Shown in pieces: positions 17,763 to 27,399 of a stretch of DNA of 45,273 bases. The notes under the pieces are model-generated. The model saw only the letters and a list, made by a program, of their open reading frames with translations, was not told the DNA's origin and did not search any database. The stretch comes from Burkholderiaceae bacterium (GTDB taxonomy: Bacteria; Pseudomonadota; Gammaproteobacteria; Burkholderiales; Burkholderiaceae_E). The stretch lies in contig JAHDXY010000006.1 of the NCBI GenBank assembly GCA_023384005.1, forward strand, positions 1 through 45,273. Reading direction: 5' to 3'. Within the stretch, counting starts at the first letter, position 1; each line of letters opens with the position of its first letter. The translations under genes were made by a program, and so were the position numbers.

Positions 17763-18851
17763 TCAGCGGCGAATCGTCCCCATATACGAATCATAAGCGC
17801 CTTCGTTCAGCCGTAGCCAGCCGGTTGAATCGCTCAGGAATCGCGTCTGATGATCGAACACCTTCTTGAACAGCGGGTTCTTTGCGCCCGTTTCGGTAAA
17901 CAGGTCCTGGCACGCCTTGTAGCAGACGTCCATGACGGACTTCGGAAAGGCTGCGACACGCGTGCCGCCCGCAATCAGTCGCTTGAGCGCCGCAGCGTTG
18001 CGCGCGTCGAAGCGCGCCATCATCTCGACGTTGGCCTCGAGCGATGCGGTACGAAGCATCTGCTGGTACGCCTTGGGCAGACTGTCCCAGGCCTTCTTGC
18101 CGACCATCAGGCTGAGCGCCGGACCCGGCTCCCACCATCCCGGGTAGTAGTACCACTTCGCCACTTTGTGCAGACCCATCTTTTCATCTTCGTAGGGCCC
18201 GACCCACTCGGCGCTGTCGATCGTGCCGCGTTCCAGCGCCTGGTAGATCTCGCCAGCGGCAATCTGCGAACCAATGACGCCGAGCTTGGCGAGCGCCTGA
18301 CCGGCAAAGCCGCCAATGCGGAATTTCAACCCCTTGAGGTCGTCTGGGGTCCTGATTTCCTTGTTGAACCAGCCGCCCATCTGTCCGCCGGTGTTTCCCG
18401 CAAGCAACGCAACGATGCCTTGCTTGTCGTAAAACTCCCTTTGCATCAGTTCCTCGCCGCCGCCGTCGATCCACCAGGCGTTGTGCTGGCGGAAATTCAG
18501 CCCAAACGGCACGCAGGCGCCGAAAGCCCAAACCGGATCCTTGCCGACGTAGTAGTACGAGGCAGTGTGGCCGCATTCGATCGTGTTGTTCATCGCCGCG
18601 TCGGCTACTTGCAGGCCGGGAACGATCTCTCCTGAGCCGAATACCCGGATGTTGAACTTGCCGCCCGACATCTCGGCGACATGTTTGGCAATGGACTCGG
18701 CTCCACCGAAAACGATATCGGTCGCCTTCGTAAAGCTGGAAGCACAGCGCCAGTTCAGGGTAGGTTGAGCCTGGATGATCGCTGGGGCAGCGAGAGTCGT
18801 TGTCGCCGCAGCGCCGATCGTCGCCTTCTTTAGCATGTCACGTCGTTGCAT
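17763..18851 (-). CDS. TakP-like TRAP binding protein for 2-oxo acids
   Basis: This 362-residue protein begins MQRRDMLKKATIGAAATTTL, a twin-arginine-type signal ending near APAIIQAQ. The mature part closely follows the Rhodobacter TakP pattern: SFTKATDIVFGGAE, SGEIVPGLQVADA, GHTASYYYVGKDPVWAFG, GNTGGQMGGWFNKEI, KFRIGGFAGQALAKLGV, and the ligand-site stretch DSAEWVGPYEDEKMG followed by YYYPGWWEPGP. TakP binds pyruvate and other 2-oxo acids with a sodium ion. No permease is adjacent; the set 1 DctQM at 11643-13737 is of the matching branch and is the likely partner. An AGGAGA site precedes ATG 18851, and a terminator follows the gene. Confidence 0.88.
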   Translation of the reverse strand: MQRRDMLKKATIGAAATTTLAAPAIIQAQPTLNWRCASSFTKATDIVFGGAESIAKHVAEMSGGKFNIRVFGSGEIVPGLQVADAAMNNTIECGHTASYYYVGKDPVWAFGACVPFGLNFRQHNAWWIDGGGEELMQREFYDKQGIVALLAGNTGGQMGGWFNKEIRTPDDLKGLKFRIGGFAGQALAKLGVIGSQIAAGEIYQALERGTIDSAEWVGPYEDEKMGLHKVAKWYYYPGWWEPGPALSLMVGKKAWDSLPKAYQQMLRTASLEANVEMMARFDARNAAALKRLIAGGTRVAAFPKSVMDVCYKACQDLFTETGAKNPLFKKVFDHQTRFLSDSTGWLRLNEGAYDSYMGTIRR

Positions 18852-19062
18852 TGCGTCTCCTGATCTGACTCGACGAATCGGACATGTACGGGTTCCGACA
18901 GTCGAGTTGCCGGCAACCTGTGCCGACAGAAGACGTCATGTTCCACGCCCATGCGGCAGAGTTGTGTTTTCCGAATCCGAACCGCTCAAGTGTAGCGCAC
19001 CTGCCGGGAGGCGCCGTTCGGGGGAAACCCCTAGCTGGGCCGGGACACGGGCGCGTGTCGCG
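18852..19062. promoter_or_regulatory. Upstream region of the TakP-like gene with palindromic operator candidate
   Basis: This 211-bp non-coding stretch contains a perfect 12-bp palindrome GTTGCCGGCAAC at 18906-18917, about 55 bp before the TakP-like start codon. It is a plausible operator. No regulator gene is adjacent, and no clear promoter was seen. Confidence 0.4.
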
Positions 19063-20460
19063 TTACTGGTCGAGCGCGGCGCGCGAACGTGCGATCGCCG
19101 CGCGCACCTGCGCCGGGGCGGTGCCTCCGATGTGATCGCGTGCCGAGACCGAGCCCTCGAGCGTGAGCGCGGCTGTCACGTCGGCGTCGACCAGCGGCGA
19201 GAACACGCGCAGCTCGTCGAGCGACAGATCGGGCAGATCGACGCCGCGCTCTGCTGCGTGGCGCACGGCTCGCGCCACCGCCTCGTGCGCGTCGCGAAAC
19301 GCGAGGCCCTTGCGCACCAGGTAGTCGGCCAGATCCGTTGCGGTGGAAAACCCCTCGGCGGCGGCGGCGCGCATGCGCTCCGCGCGCACCTCGATTCCGC
19401 GCACCATGTCGGCGAAGATCGTGAGCGTCGCCGTGAGCGTGTCCACCGTGTCGAACAACGGCTCCTTGTCCTCCTGGTTGTCCTTGTTGTAGGCGAGCGG
19501 CTGGCCCTTCATCAGCGTGAGCAGCGCGACGAGCGCGCCGTAGACGCGACCGGTCTTGCCGCGCGCGAGCTCGGGGACGTCCGGGTTTTTCTTCTGCGGC
19601 ATGATCGACGAGCCGGTGCAGAACCGATCGGGCAGGTCGATGAAGGCGACGCGAGGCGACATCCACAGCACCAGTTCTTCGCCGAGGCGCGACACGTGCA
19701 TCATGATCAGGCTCGCGGCGGCGCAGAATTCGATCGCGAAGTCGCGATCCGAGACCGCGTCGAGCGAGTTCTCGCACAGGCCCTCGAACCCGAGCGCGCG
19801 CGCGACGCGTTCGCGGTCGATCGGGTAGCTGGTGCCGGCGAGCGCGGCGGCGCCTAGCGGGAGCCGGTTGACGCGACGACGGCAGTCGACGAGCCGTTCG
19901 TCGTCGCGGCCGAACATCTCGGAGTAGGCGTGCAGGTGGTGGCCGAAAGTGACCGGCTGCGCGACCTGCAGGTGGGTGAACCCGGGCATGATCGTTTCGG
20001 CGTTCAGCTCGGCCATGTCGAGCAGCGCGATGCGCAGAGTGCGCAGCAGCGTGCGGATCTCGTCGATCGACCCGCGCAGCCAGAGCCGGATGTCGGTCGC
20101 GACCTGGTCGTTGCGCGAGCGCGCCGTGTGCAGGCGCTTGCCCGAATCGCCCGCGAGATCGGTCAGGCGCTTCTCGATATTCAGGTGCACATCTTCCAGA
20201 TCGATCGACCAGCGGAACTCGCCTCGTTCGATCTCGCTGCGGATGCGCGCCATCGCGTTGCTGATCATCTCCAGGTCGTGCTCGTCCAGCACGCCCACCG
20301 AGTGCAGCATCTCGGCGTGCGCGAGCGAGCCCTCGATATCGTGCAAGGCGAGTCGGCGGTCGAACTGCACCGACGCGGTGTAGCGCTTGACGAGTTCCGA
20401 GACCGGCTCGGAGAACCTCGCCGACCATGCGCTGGCCTTGCGTGAGAACTGATCTGTCAT
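19063..20460 (-). CDS. argH: Argininosuccinate lyase
   Basis: This 465-residue enzyme of the fumarase/aspartase superfamily splits argininosuccinate into arginine and fumarate, the last step of arginine synthesis. Visible landmarks are WSARFSEP at the N-terminus, [10 protein letters not shown], the catalytic-region [27 protein letters not shown], and the superfamily signature [12 protein letters not shown] (~residue 283). Length is normal. It is transcribed divergently from algZ, with 47 bp between the start codons. The same argH-algZ-algR-hemC order occurs in Pseudomonas. A strong TATAAT lies only about 10 bp before the ATG, suggesting a very short or absent leader. Confidence 0.97.
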   Translation of the reverse strand: MTDQFSRKASAWSARFSEPVSELVKRYTASVQFDRRLALHDIEGSLAHAEMLHSVGVLDEHDLEMISNAMARIRSEIERGEFRWSIDLEDVHLNIEKRLTDLAGDSGKRLHTARSRNDQVATDIRLWLRGSIDEIRTLLRTLRIALLDMAELNAETIMPGFTHLQVAQPVTFGHHLHAYSEMFGRDDERLVDCRRRVNRLPLGAAALAGTSYPIDRERVARALGFEGLCENSLDAVSDRDFAIEFCAAASLIMMHVSRLGEELVLWMSPRVAFIDLPDRFCTGSSIMPQKKNPDVPELARGKTGRVYGALVALLTLMKGQPLAYNKDNQEDKEPLFDTVDTLTATLTIFADMVRGIEVRAERMRAAAAEGFSTATDLADYLVRKGLAFRDAHEAVARAVRHAAERGVDLPDLSLDELRVFSPLVDADVTAALTLEGSVSARDHIGGTAPAQVRAAIARSRAALDQ

Positions 20461-20470
20461 AATCGACCGG

Positions 20471-20476
20471 ATTATA
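20471..20476 (-). promoter_or_regulatory. -10 element of argH (possible leaderless transcript)
   Basis: A perfect TATAAT on the minus strand lies 10 bp before the argH ATG (20458-20460). Transcription would start within a few bases of the start codon. A TTGCCG sits 21 bp upstream, a long spacing for a -35. There is no ribosome binding site. Confidence 0.45.
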
Positions 20477-20507
20477 AGGGCCGGCCGGGATTCGCCCCGG
20501 CAAGAAG

Positions 20508-21629
20508 ATGAACGAGACCAAGCCCGAATCAGCCACGAGGGCCCGTTCCACCCCGCGGGTCGCCGAGCACGAGCTGCTCGCGAGGGCGCGGCGCACGAGC
20601 GACGGGGCTTCTTCGCCGGTCCTCCCGGATTGCTGCAACTGGGGCACGATCGTTCGGCTGGCGCTGGCCTTCAACGTGGGTGCGGTGCTGGTCGCGCTCG
20701 CGATGGGAGCCGTTCTCGGCGACCCGGTGACGCGTTTCTTCGAACTCGCGGTGCTCACCGAACCGGCGCTGTTCGGTTCGCTGGCAACGCTGTGCGTCGC
20801 GCGGCGCTGGGTCAACGGGCAGCGCCGCGCGGTGCAATGGGCCGCGGGGCTCTCGCTTCCCACGCTGATCGCGACGCTCGTGCACCTGGGCAGCGCGAAC
20901 GAGCCCGGCTTCGCGGGTGCCGCGATCGTGGCGTCGTGTGCCGCCACTCTCGCCTGGATCGCGATCGAGTTCCTGCGCCTGCGCGCGCTGTCGCTTTCGC
21001 CCTCGCTCGCCGAGGCGCGACTGCAGGCGCTACAGGCCCGGATCCGCCCGCATTTCCTGTTCAACAGCCTCAATACCGTGCTCGGGCTGATGCGCGCCGA
21101 CCCGCGTCGCGCCGAGCGCACGCTCGAGGATCTGGCCGATCTTTTTCGCGTGTTCATGCGCGACACGCGCGAACTCATCCCCCTGGACGAGGAGGTCGCG
21201 ACCTGCCGGCAGTATCTCGCGATCGAGCAGCTGCGGATCGGCGATCGCCTGCGGGTGAGCTGGCATCTGGACGAGATGCCCGGCGACGCACTGCTGCCGT
21301 CGCTGCTGCTTCAGCCCCTGCTCGAGAACGCGGTGCATCACGGGGTCGAGCCCAGGCTCGAGCCGGGGGAGGTCCGGATCGAGATCACCCGGCCTGGCGA
21401 GCGCGTGCGGGTCGAGGTCGTCAACCCGGCCTCCGACGGGCCGGCGTCGCGTCCGGGCAACCAGATGGCGCTGTCGAATGTGAAAGAGAGGCTGGCCCTG
21501 CTGTACGATATGGAGGCCGAGCTGAAGACCACGGTCGAGCAAGGCCTGTTCCGGTTGCTGCTCGAGTTCCCATATCGAAAGGAAAGGCGACGCCGCGATG
21601 TCCGACGCCATTTCAATCCTGATCGTTGA
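20508..21629 (+). CDS. algZ: LytS/AlgZ-type sensor histidine kinase
   Basis: This 373-residue membrane kinase has four hydrophobic helices (about 48-70, 78-98, 105-125 and 138-155), then the His_kinase domain with phospho-accepting His in [13 protein letters not shown]. The ATP-binding lid regions are [17 protein letters not shown] and [13 protein letters not shown]. This is the short AlgZ/FimS form without a periplasmic sensor domain. Its 3' end overlaps the start of the LytTR regulator gene by 32 nt. In Pseudomonas the orthologous pair controls alginate and type IV pili; which processes it controls here is unknown. Confidence 0.9.
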   Translation: MNETKPESATRARSTPRVAEHELLARARRTSDGASSPVLPDCCNWGTIVRLALAFNVGAVLVALAMGAVLGDPVTRFFELAVLTEPALFGSLATLCVARRWVNGQRRAVQWAAGLSLPTLIATLVHLGSANEPGFAGAAIVASCAATLAWIAIEFLRLRALSLSPSLAEARLQALQARIRPHFLFNSLNTVLGLMRADPRRAERTLEDLADLFRVFMRDTRELIPLDEEVATCRQYLAIEQLRIGDRLRVSWHLDEMPGDALLPSLLLQPLLENAVHHGVEPRLEPGEVRIEITRPGERVRVEVVNPASDGPASRPGNQMALSNVKERLALLYDMEAELKTTVEQGLFRLLLEFPYRKERRRRDVRRHFNPDR

Positions 21630-22398
21630 CGACGAGCCGATCGCGCGAAGCCGCTTGCGCGAACAGCTCGCCGACATAGCGCCCGAGTTCCCGCACCGGA
21701 TCGTCGGCGAGGCGGCCAATGCGCCCGAGGCGCTCTCGCGCATCGAGGCCTCGAGCCCGCAGATCGTGCTGCTCGACGTGCAGATGCCCGGAATGACCGG
21801 CATCGAACTCGCGCGACACATCTCGGCGCGGGCCGCGGCGACCGAGTCGCCCAAGCCGATGCCGCTGGTGATCTTCGTCACGGCTTTCGAGGAGTTCGCG
21901 GTCGAGGCCTTCGAGGTGCGGGCGATCGACTACCTGCTCAAGCCGGTGCGCGCCCAGCGGCTGCTGGAGGCGCTGCGCCGCGCGGCGACGCGACTGCCCT
22001 CGGACCAGATCCAGGCGATCGACCAGCTCGCGCGCGCGACCAACACTCGCCGGCGCCACCTCTCGGTGCACGAGCGCGGCCGCGTGATCCTCGTGCCGCT
22101 CGAGCAGGTCGTCTACCTGAAGGCCGAGCTCAAGTACATCACCGTGCGCACCCGCGAGCGCGAGTTCCTGATCGAGGAGTCGCTCACCTCGCTTGAGGAC
22201 GAGTTCTCCGACCGCTTCGTGCGCATTCACCGCAACGCGCTGGTGGCGCGGCCGTCGATCGCGGGATTCGAGCGCGTGACGCCCGATGCCGAGGAGGACG
22301 CCGGCGATCCCTACTGGCAGGTGGTGTTGCGCGACGTGAACGAGCGCTTGCCGGTGAGCCGGCGGCAGTGGTCCACCGTGAAGAACCTGGTCACCTGA
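21598..22398 (+). CDS. algR: LytTR response regulator, AlgR type
   Basis: This 266-residue protein has a receiver domain (1-125) with DDEPIARSR, phospho-acceptor Asp60 in [24 protein letters not shown] and Lys in DYLLKPVRA. It is followed by a LytTR DNA-binding domain (~160-262) with [27 protein letters not shown] and PVSRRQW. The gene overlaps its cognate kinase and leads into hemC. AGGAAAGG-like bases precede ATG 21598. LytTR regulators bind paired direct repeats upstream of targets; none were identified here. Confidence 0.93.
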   Translation: MSDAISILIVDDEPIARSRLREQLADIAPEFPHRIVGEAANAPEALSRIEASSPQIVLLDVQMPGMTGIELARHISARAAATESPKPMPLVIFVTAFEEFAVEAFEVRAIDYLLKPVRAQRLLEALRRAATRLPSDQIQAIDQLARATNTRRRHLSVHERGRVILVPLEQVVYLKAELKYITVRTREREFLIEESLTSLEDEFSDRFVRIHRNALVARPSIAGFERVTPDAEEDAGDPYWQVVLRDVNERLPVSRRQWSTVKNLVT

Positions 22399-22430
22399 AC
22401 GCTGCGCCTGCCGCGCGAGCGCGCGATTCC

Positions 22431-23378
22431 TTGAGTCCCGAACCGGGTTCCCCCAGCGTCCTGCGGATTGCATCGCGCGAGAGCAGGCTCGCGATGTGGC
22501 AGGCGCAGCACGTGCAGGCGCGGTTGCGCGCGCTGTATCCGCGGTGCGAGGTGTCGATCGTCGGCATGACCACCGAAGGCGACCGCGTGCTCGATCGGGC
22601 GCTTTCGGAGATTGGCGGCAAGGGGCTGTTCACCAAGGAGCTAGAAGTCGCGCTGCTGGACGGAAGGGCCGAACTCGCGGTGCACTCGCTCAAGGACGTG
22701 CCGATGGAACTCGGCGCCGAGTTCGCGCTCGCCGCGGTGCTGGCGCGCGAGGATCCGCGCGACGCGTTCGTCTCCGTGCACTACGCCACGGCGTCGGATC
22801 TCCCGGCGGGCGCGCGGCTGGGTACCTCCAGCCTGCGCCGGGCGGCGCAGTTCCGCCGCAGCTTTCCCACGCTCGTCATCCAGCCGCTTCGAGGAAACCT
22901 CGACACTCGGCTCGCCAAGCTCGACGGAGGCGAATACGATGCGATCGTTCTCGCGGCGGCCGGCTTGAAGCGCCTCGGGCTGGGGCATCGGATCCGCGCC
23001 ATGGTGGAACCGACGATGTGCCTTCCGGCAGCCGGGCAGGGGGCGCTCGGCATCGAGACGCTGGCTCGCCGCGACGACGTGCACGCGTGGCTCGCGCCGC
23101 TGGTCGACGAGGCGACGCTCTGGCAGGTGAGCGCCGAGCGCACCGTCTCGCGGGCGCTCGGCGGAAGCTGCAGGGTCCCGCTCGCTGCATACTGCGAGCC
23201 CACCCCCGAAGGAGGGCTGAGGATGCGCGCGTGCATCGCGAGCGCGGACGGCGCGACCGTGCTGTCGGCCGAGTCATCGGTGCGCCACGCGAGTGCGGCG
23301 ACTGCGGGCGAGCTCGGCGACGCGGTCGCCGACGCGTTGCTCGCCCAGGGCGCGCAGGCCTTCGTTCCAGCCCGGTGA
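22431..23378 (+). CDS. hemC: Hydroxymethylbilane synthase
   Basis: This ~315-residue porphobilinogen deaminase polymerises four porphobilinogen units in tetrapyrrole synthesis. Landmarks are [53 protein letters not shown], and the cofactor-attachment Cys in [11 protein letters not shown]. The start is uncertain: TTG 22431 gives a short leader before the conserved core and is preferred. A GTG at 22368 inside algR is the alternative and would add 21 residues. The stop overlaps the hemD GTG (GTGA). Confidence 0.93.
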   Translation: MSPEPGSPSVLRIASRESRLAMWQAQHVQARLRALYPRCEVSIVGMTTEGDRVLDRALSEIGGKGLFTKELEVALLDGRAELAVHSLKDVPMELGAEFALAAVLAREDPRDAFVSVHYATASDLPAGARLGTSSLRRAAQFRRSFPTLVIQPLRGNLDTRLAKLDGGEYDAIVLAAAGLKRLGLGHRIRAMVEPTMCLPAAGQGALGIETLARRDDVHAWLAPLVDEATLWQVSAERTVSRALGGSCRVPLAAYCEPTPEGGLRMRACIASADGATVLSAESSVRHASAATAGELGDAVADALLAQGAQAFVPAR

Positions 23379-24136
23379 CTCGGGTCGTCCTCACCCTGCC
23401 CAGGCCTCGCGCCGGGCGGCTTGCCGCACGATTGGCCGGGAGCGGTCACGAAGTCGCGTCGTTGTCGTTTCGCCGGCTCGTCGGCGAAGGCGATTCGCCA
23501 GGCGCGCGCCGGGTGTTTGCGCGGCTGAAGGAGTTCGACTGGGCGGTGTTCGTGAGTCCGGGGGCGATCGCGGCCGCTCGGCCAGCGTTCCCGGCATCTT
23601 GGCCGCTCGAGGTGGGCATCGCGGTCGTCGGTCCCGGAAGCGTGCAGGCCTTGCGCGAGGCGGGGATCGACACGCGGGTCGTGCGCTGCGTTTCGCCGGC
23701 GGGCGCTCCCTACGACGCCGACGCGCTGATGCGGCTCGCGCCCTTCGACGCGCCCGACGGCGCGCGCGTGCTGGTTGTCGCGGGTAACCGCGGGCGCAGC
23801 GACTGGATCGGCGCGCTGGGCGATCGCGGGGCGCGCGTCTCTCGCCTGAGGGTCTATCGAAACGAAGCCTGCGCACCGGATCCGGCCGCGCTTGCGCTCG
23901 TTGCCGAGTGGGCCGGGCGTCGCGATCCGGCGAGCTTCGTGTTCACCTCGCTCGACGCTGTAGCCGCGCTCGCGCGGCTGGACGCGGCGCGTTCCTGGTG
24001 GCCCTGGGCATCGAAGCAGCCCGCGCTCGCCCCGCACTCCCGGATCGCCACGGCGCTGACCGCGGCAGGGTGGGTCGAAGCGCGAACGATCGAACCGGGC
24101 GAGCAGGCGTTGTTCGCCGCGCTAGAATCGAGCTGA
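23375..24136 (+). CDS. hemD: Uroporphyrinogen-III synthase
   Basis: This 253-residue HemD starts at GTG 23375 inside the hemC stop, giving (M)[19 protein letters not shown]. The family is poorly conserved in sequence, but [45 protein letters not shown] and [12 protein letters not shown] match the two-lobed HemD layout. Position between hemC and hemX supports the call. It closes hydroxymethylbilane to uroporphyrinogen III with inversion of ring D. The stop overlaps the hemX ATG by one base. Confidence 0.93.
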   Translation: MTRVVLTLPRPRAGRLAARLAGSGHEVASLSFRRLVGEGDSPGARRVFARLKEFDWAVFVSPGAIAAARPAFPASWPLEVGIAVVGPGSVQALREAGIDTRVVRCVSPAGAPYDADALMRLAPFDAPDGARVLVVAGNRGRSDWIGALGDRGARVSRLRVYRNEACAPDPAALALVAEWAGRRDPASFVFTSLDAVAALARLDAARSWWPWASKQPALAPHSRIATALTAAGWVEARTIEPGEQALFAALESS

Positions 24137-25362
24137 TGAAACCGACCCAAGACAGCAACGAGCCCGTGCCCGACCCGGAATCGCCAGCGCGCGGGGGCGA
24201 CGCGTCGCAGCCGCACGCGGGTTCGACGGCGGCGTGCGAGCCGGAGGTGAAGCCCGAGCCGGTGGCGGAGCGCGCGGCGACGACGAAGCCCGAGCCGGTG
24301 GCGAAGCCCGAGCCGGTGGCGAAGCCCGAGCCGGTGGCGAACGGATCGCGATCGCGCGTCCCGGCCGCGCTTGCGATCGTCGCGATCGTCCTGGCGGTCG
24401 TTGCCGCGGTCGGCACGGGCTACCAGTGGCAGCGTGCCGATGGGGTCACGCGCGAGGCTGCGCGCAGGCTCAAGGAGGCGGACGAGCGCATCGCGCAGCT
24501 CGACGCACTGGTGCGCCAGTCGCAGGAACACACGCGCGAGCTGCAGGCGCGCTCGGTGATCCTGGAGACGAAGCTCACCGAAGCCCTGGGCCAGCAGTCG
24601 CAGCTCGAGCGCATGTACAAGGACATCGCCCAGGAGAGCATCACGGTAACGCTGGCCGACGTCGAGAACGCGGTGTCGATCGCCTCTCAGCAGCTGGTCG
24701 TCAGTGGCAACGTGCGCGGGGCGCTGCTCGCGATGCAGGACGCAGACGGACGCCTCAAGCGCATCAAGCAGCCCGACGCGGTGGGGCTGCGGCGACTGAT
24801 CGCGGCCGATATCGAACGCCTGAAGGCGGTTCCGAACGTCGACGTCGTCGCGCTTGCGCTGCGGCTCGATTCGGTCGCGAGCAGCGTCGCCCGACTGCCC
24901 CTGCTCGCGAGCATCACGTCGCCCCCGCCTCAGCCGCCTGCGGCCCAGCAGTCGCCGACCGCGAGTTTCTCGTTCGAGCGCCTCGCGAGCACCGGTCGGC
25001 AGGGATGGGAGGCGCTGCTCGCCGAGCTCGGACAGCTGTTTCGCGTGAATCGGGTCGACGCTCCCGACGCGCTGCTGCTCGCGCCGCAGCAACAGTACTT
25101 CGTCCGCGAGAACCTGCGGCTCACGCTGCTGTCGGCGCGCCTGGGCCTGCTGGCGCATTCCGAGCCGCTGCTGCGCGCCGACCTCGATCGCGCGATCGGA
25201 TGGCTGAACAGCTACTACGACCGCGACAGCAAGGCGGTGGCAAACGCGATCGAGACACTGCGACAACTGCGCGCCAGCCGGGTGCAGGCCGAACTCCCGT
25301 CGCTCGGTGACACCCTGAGCGCGGTGCGCAGCGCGCGCGCTGCGCGCGACCCGAACTCCTAG
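24136..25362 (+). CDS. hemX: HemX-like membrane protein
   Basis: This 408-residue protein has a charged, Pro-rich cytoplasmic N-terminus (1-72), one membrane helix (~76-96, AALAIVAIVLAVVAAVG), then a long coiled coil (~100-165) and an alpha-helical periplasmic domain ending RASRVQAELPSLGDTL. It matches the proteobacterial HemX (not the Bacillus protein). Its function is not well established, and the old methyltransferase annotation is unsupported. The cytoplasmic tail contains a KPEPVA tandem repeat. It is coupled to hemD by TGATG and followed by hemY after 11 nt. Confidence 0.9.
   Translation: MKPTQDSNEPVPDPESPARGGDASQPHAGSTAACEPEVKPEPVAERAATTKPEPVAKPEPVAKPEPVANGSRSRVPAALAIVAIVLAVVAAVGTGYQWQRADGVTREAARRLKEADERIAQLDALVRQSQEHTRELQARSVILETKLTEALGQQSQLERMYKDIAQESITVTLADVENAVSIASQQLVVSGNVRGALLAMQDADGRLKRIKQPDAVGLRRLIAADIERLKAVPNVDVVALALRLDSVASSVARLPLLASITSPPPQPPAAQQSPTASFSFERLASTGRQGWEALLAELGQLFRVNRVDAPDALLLAPQQQYFVRENLRLTLLSARLGLLAHSEPLLRADLDRAIGWLNSYYDRDSKAVANAIETLRQLRASRVQAELPSLGDTLSAVRSARAARDPNS
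24250..24339 (+). repeat. 18-bp tandem repeat encoding KPEPVA in hemX
   Basis: One copy of AAGCCCGAGCCGGTGGCG lies at 24250-24267, and three perfect tandem copies lie at 24286-24339. They encode (KPEPVA)n in the cytoplasmic tail before the membrane helix. Perfect identity suggests recent expansion. Confidence 0.9.
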
Positions 25363-25373
25363 GCGCGGGCGCG

Positions 25374-26558
25374 ATGGGACGGCTGATCTGGCTGTTGCTG
25401 ATCGTTTCGATCGCGGTGGGGCTGGCGCTGGTGATGCGCTTCAACCACGGCAACGTCGCGGTTCTTTGGCCTCCGTACCGGGTCGACGTTTCGGTCAACC
25501 TCGCGGTGCTCGTGCTGCTCGCGGTCTTTCTCGCGCTGCACCTGCTGATGCTCGCGCTGGGCAAGGCGTTGAACTTGCCGACGCGGGTGCGCGAGTACCG
25601 ACAGCGACGCCGCCAGGACGTCTCGCGAAAAGCGCTTCGCGACGGACTGCTCGCGCTGTTCGAAGGGCGATTCGGCAAGGCCGAGCGTTTCGCGGAGAAG
25701 GCGCGCGATGACGAGGAACTGGCCGGCACCGCGGCGCTGGTGGCGGCGCGCGCCGCGCACCGGATGCGCGAAACGCAACGCCGCGAACAGTGGCTTGCGC
25801 GCGCCCGTCTCGAGCGCCGCAGCGAACAGGCTGAATTGACGACCGCAGCCGAGTTCGCGCTAGACGAACAGGATGCCGGCAGTGCGGTGGCAGCGATCGA
25901 ACGCTTGCACGCCGGCAGCTCGCGCCACATCCATTCGTTACGTCTCGCGCTTCGCGCCTACGAACTCGGCGGACACTGGGATCGGCTGCTGCAGGTCCTG
26001 CGCCTGCTCGAAAAGCGCGACGCGTTGCCGGAGGCGGTGATTCGCGGATATCGGGTTCGCGCGTGCCGGGCGCTGTTCGAACGCGAGAGCGGCGCCGATC
26101 CGACCGGAGTGCGCGAGCGCTGGCGCGCGCTCAAAAGCGCCGACCGTGCGTTGCCGGAGGTGGTCGCCGCCGCGGCCGAGGCCTTTGCGCGGGCCGGCGA
26201 TCCAGGCCAGGCGCGCAAGTTGATCGAAGACGCGATGAAATCGTCGTACTCGCCGCTGCTCGTGCGCCCGTACGCGGCGATCGACGATTCGGCCACGCGC
26301 GAGCGTATCGAGCAGGCCGAGCGCTGGCTGGAGAAGTACGGTCCCGATCCGGCGCTGCTGCTCGCACTCGGTCGGCTGTGCATGCGCGAATCGCTCTGGG
26401 GCAAGGCGAAGGAGTTCCTGCTGCGTTACCTCGCGACCGGCGAGAACGCGGCCGCGCATCTTGCGCTCGCGGAGCTGGCCGACGCAACCGGTCAGGCGAG
26501 CGACGCGGCGATGCACTATCGCGCCGCGGCGCGCCTCGGTGGGGCGCCCGACGCCTGA
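25374..26558 (+). CDS. hemY: HemY-like TPR membrane protein
   Basis: This 394-residue protein has two N-terminal membrane helices (~3-20 and 43-63) with the conserved YRVDVSVNLAV loop between them. A helical TPR region follows (FEGRFGKAERFAEKA, AGSAVAAIERLHA, LRAYELGGHWDRLLQVL, LLALGRLCMRESLWGKAKEFL). It is the proteobacterial HemY found after hemX, distinct from the Bacillus protoporphyrinogen oxidase of the same name. It is linked to late haem synthesis, but the mechanism is not settled. It is the last gene of the hemCDXY operon. Confidence 0.92.
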   Translation: MGRLIWLLLIVSIAVGLALVMRFNHGNVAVLWPPYRVDVSVNLAVLVLLAVFLALHLLMLALGKALNLPTRVREYRQRRRQDVSRKALRDGLLALFEGRFGKAERFAEKARDDEELAGTAALVAARAAHRMRETQRREQWLARARLERRSEQAELTTAAEFALDEQDAGSAVAAIERLHAGSSRHIHSLRLALRAYELGGHWDRLLQVLRLLEKRDALPEAVIRGYRVRACRALFERESGADPTGVRERWRALKSADRALPEVVAAAAEAFARAGDPGQARKLIEDAMKSSYSPLLVRPYAAIDDSATRERIEQAERWLEKYGPDPALLLALGRLCMRESLWGKAKEFLLRYLATGENAAAHLALAELADATGQASDAAMHYRAAARLGGAPDA

Positions 26559-26611
26559 ACGAAGCGCGCCGGACTCGGCGTATCAGGCGGGCGGCGCCTG
26601 AACGAGGCGCG
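26552..26611. repeat. Short direct repeat / hairpin between convergent hemY and SDR genes
   Basis: CGCCTGAACGA-GCGCG occurs at 26552-26568 and 26595-26611 with one mismatch. The second copy lies in a hairpin GCGCCT-gaacg-AGGCGC (26594-26610). It may be a weak bidirectional terminator, but there is no T-tract. Confidence 0.4.
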
Positions 26612-27370
26612 TCAGACGCAGCGTCCGCCGTCGACTTCCAGGCACGCCCCGGTGATGAATTCGGCCTCGTCCGAGGCGAGGTACAGGGCTGCGTTGGCGA
26701 TGTCGCGCGGCTGCGACAGGCGCCCGAGAGGAATCGACGCGACGAATTTCGCGCGCATCTCGGGAGTGTCCTCGCCCATGAAGGTCGCGAGCAGCGGCGT
26801 TTCCCCCGCCACCGGGTTGATCACGTTCACGCGGATCCGGTGCGGCGCGAGTTCGACCGCCATCGCTTTGGAGATCGTGATCGCCGCACCCTTGGTGCCG
26901 TTGTACCAGACCAGGCCGGGCCTCGGACGCACACCGGCAGTCGAGGCGATGTTCACGAACACCCCGCCGCCATGTTCCTTCATGTGCGGCACCATGTGCC
27001 GCGCGCTCCAGTAAAGGCTCTTGACGTTGACCGCGAACACGCGGTCGAACTCGTCCTCATCCACGGTGAGCAGCGACTGGTTGCGGTGCGAGACGCCGGC
27101 GTTGTTGACCACGATGTTCAACGCGCCGTAGGCGGCGAGCGTGGCATCGAGCAAGGCGCGCACGTCGTCGCCCCTGGACACGTCGGCCGCGACGAACCGC
27201 GCCTGGCCACCGGCGGCGCGGATCGCCGCCGCGACCTTCTCACCGCTGGCGGCGTTGACGTCGTTGACGATCAGCCGCGCTCCCTCGGCGGCGAAGCGTT
27301 CGGCGATGCCCTGTCCGAACCCCGATCCCGCTCCGGTGACGATCGCCACTTTCGAGTCCAGTCTTGCCAT
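26612..27370 (-). CDS. Short-chain dehydrogenase/reductase (SDR)
   Basis: This 252-residue classical SDR has the cofactor motif TGAGSGFGQG (12-21), NNAG (89-92) and a catalytic Ser143, Tyr156-x3-Lys160 set (IASTAG, WYNGTKGA), with a GACLEVDGG C-terminus. The Asp at 37 (IVNDVN) after the second strand suggests a preference for NAD over NADP. The substrate is not evident. It is similar to glucose/3-oxoacyl/alcohol dehydrogenases. It lies 29 nt after an aldehyde dehydrogenase gene on the same strand, so the pair could oxidise an alcohol to an acid in two steps. Confidence 0.9.
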   Translation of the reverse strand: MARLDSKVAIVTGAGSGFGQGIAERFAAEGARLIVNDVNAASGEKVAAAIRAAGGQARFVAADVSRGDDVRALLDATLAAYGALNIVVNNAGVSHRNQSLLTVDEDEFDRVFAVNVKSLYWSARHMVPHMKEHGGGVFVNIASTAGVRPRPGLVWYNGTKGAAITISKAMAVELAPHRIRVNVINPVAGETPLLATFMGEDTPEMRAKFVASIPLGRLSQPRDIANAALYLASDEAEFITGACLEVDGGRCV

Positions 27371-27399
27371 CGTTCGATCTCCCTGCGATGTGCGCCGCG

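Noticed and set aside
18890-18925. Possible sigma-54 promoter before the TakP-like gene
   Set aside because: GGCAC and TTGC are present on the minus strand but the spacing between GG and GC is two bases too short.
24250-24339. Possible CRISPR-like repeat
   Set aside because: Units are contiguous, in frame, without spacers, and encode KPEPVA in hemX.
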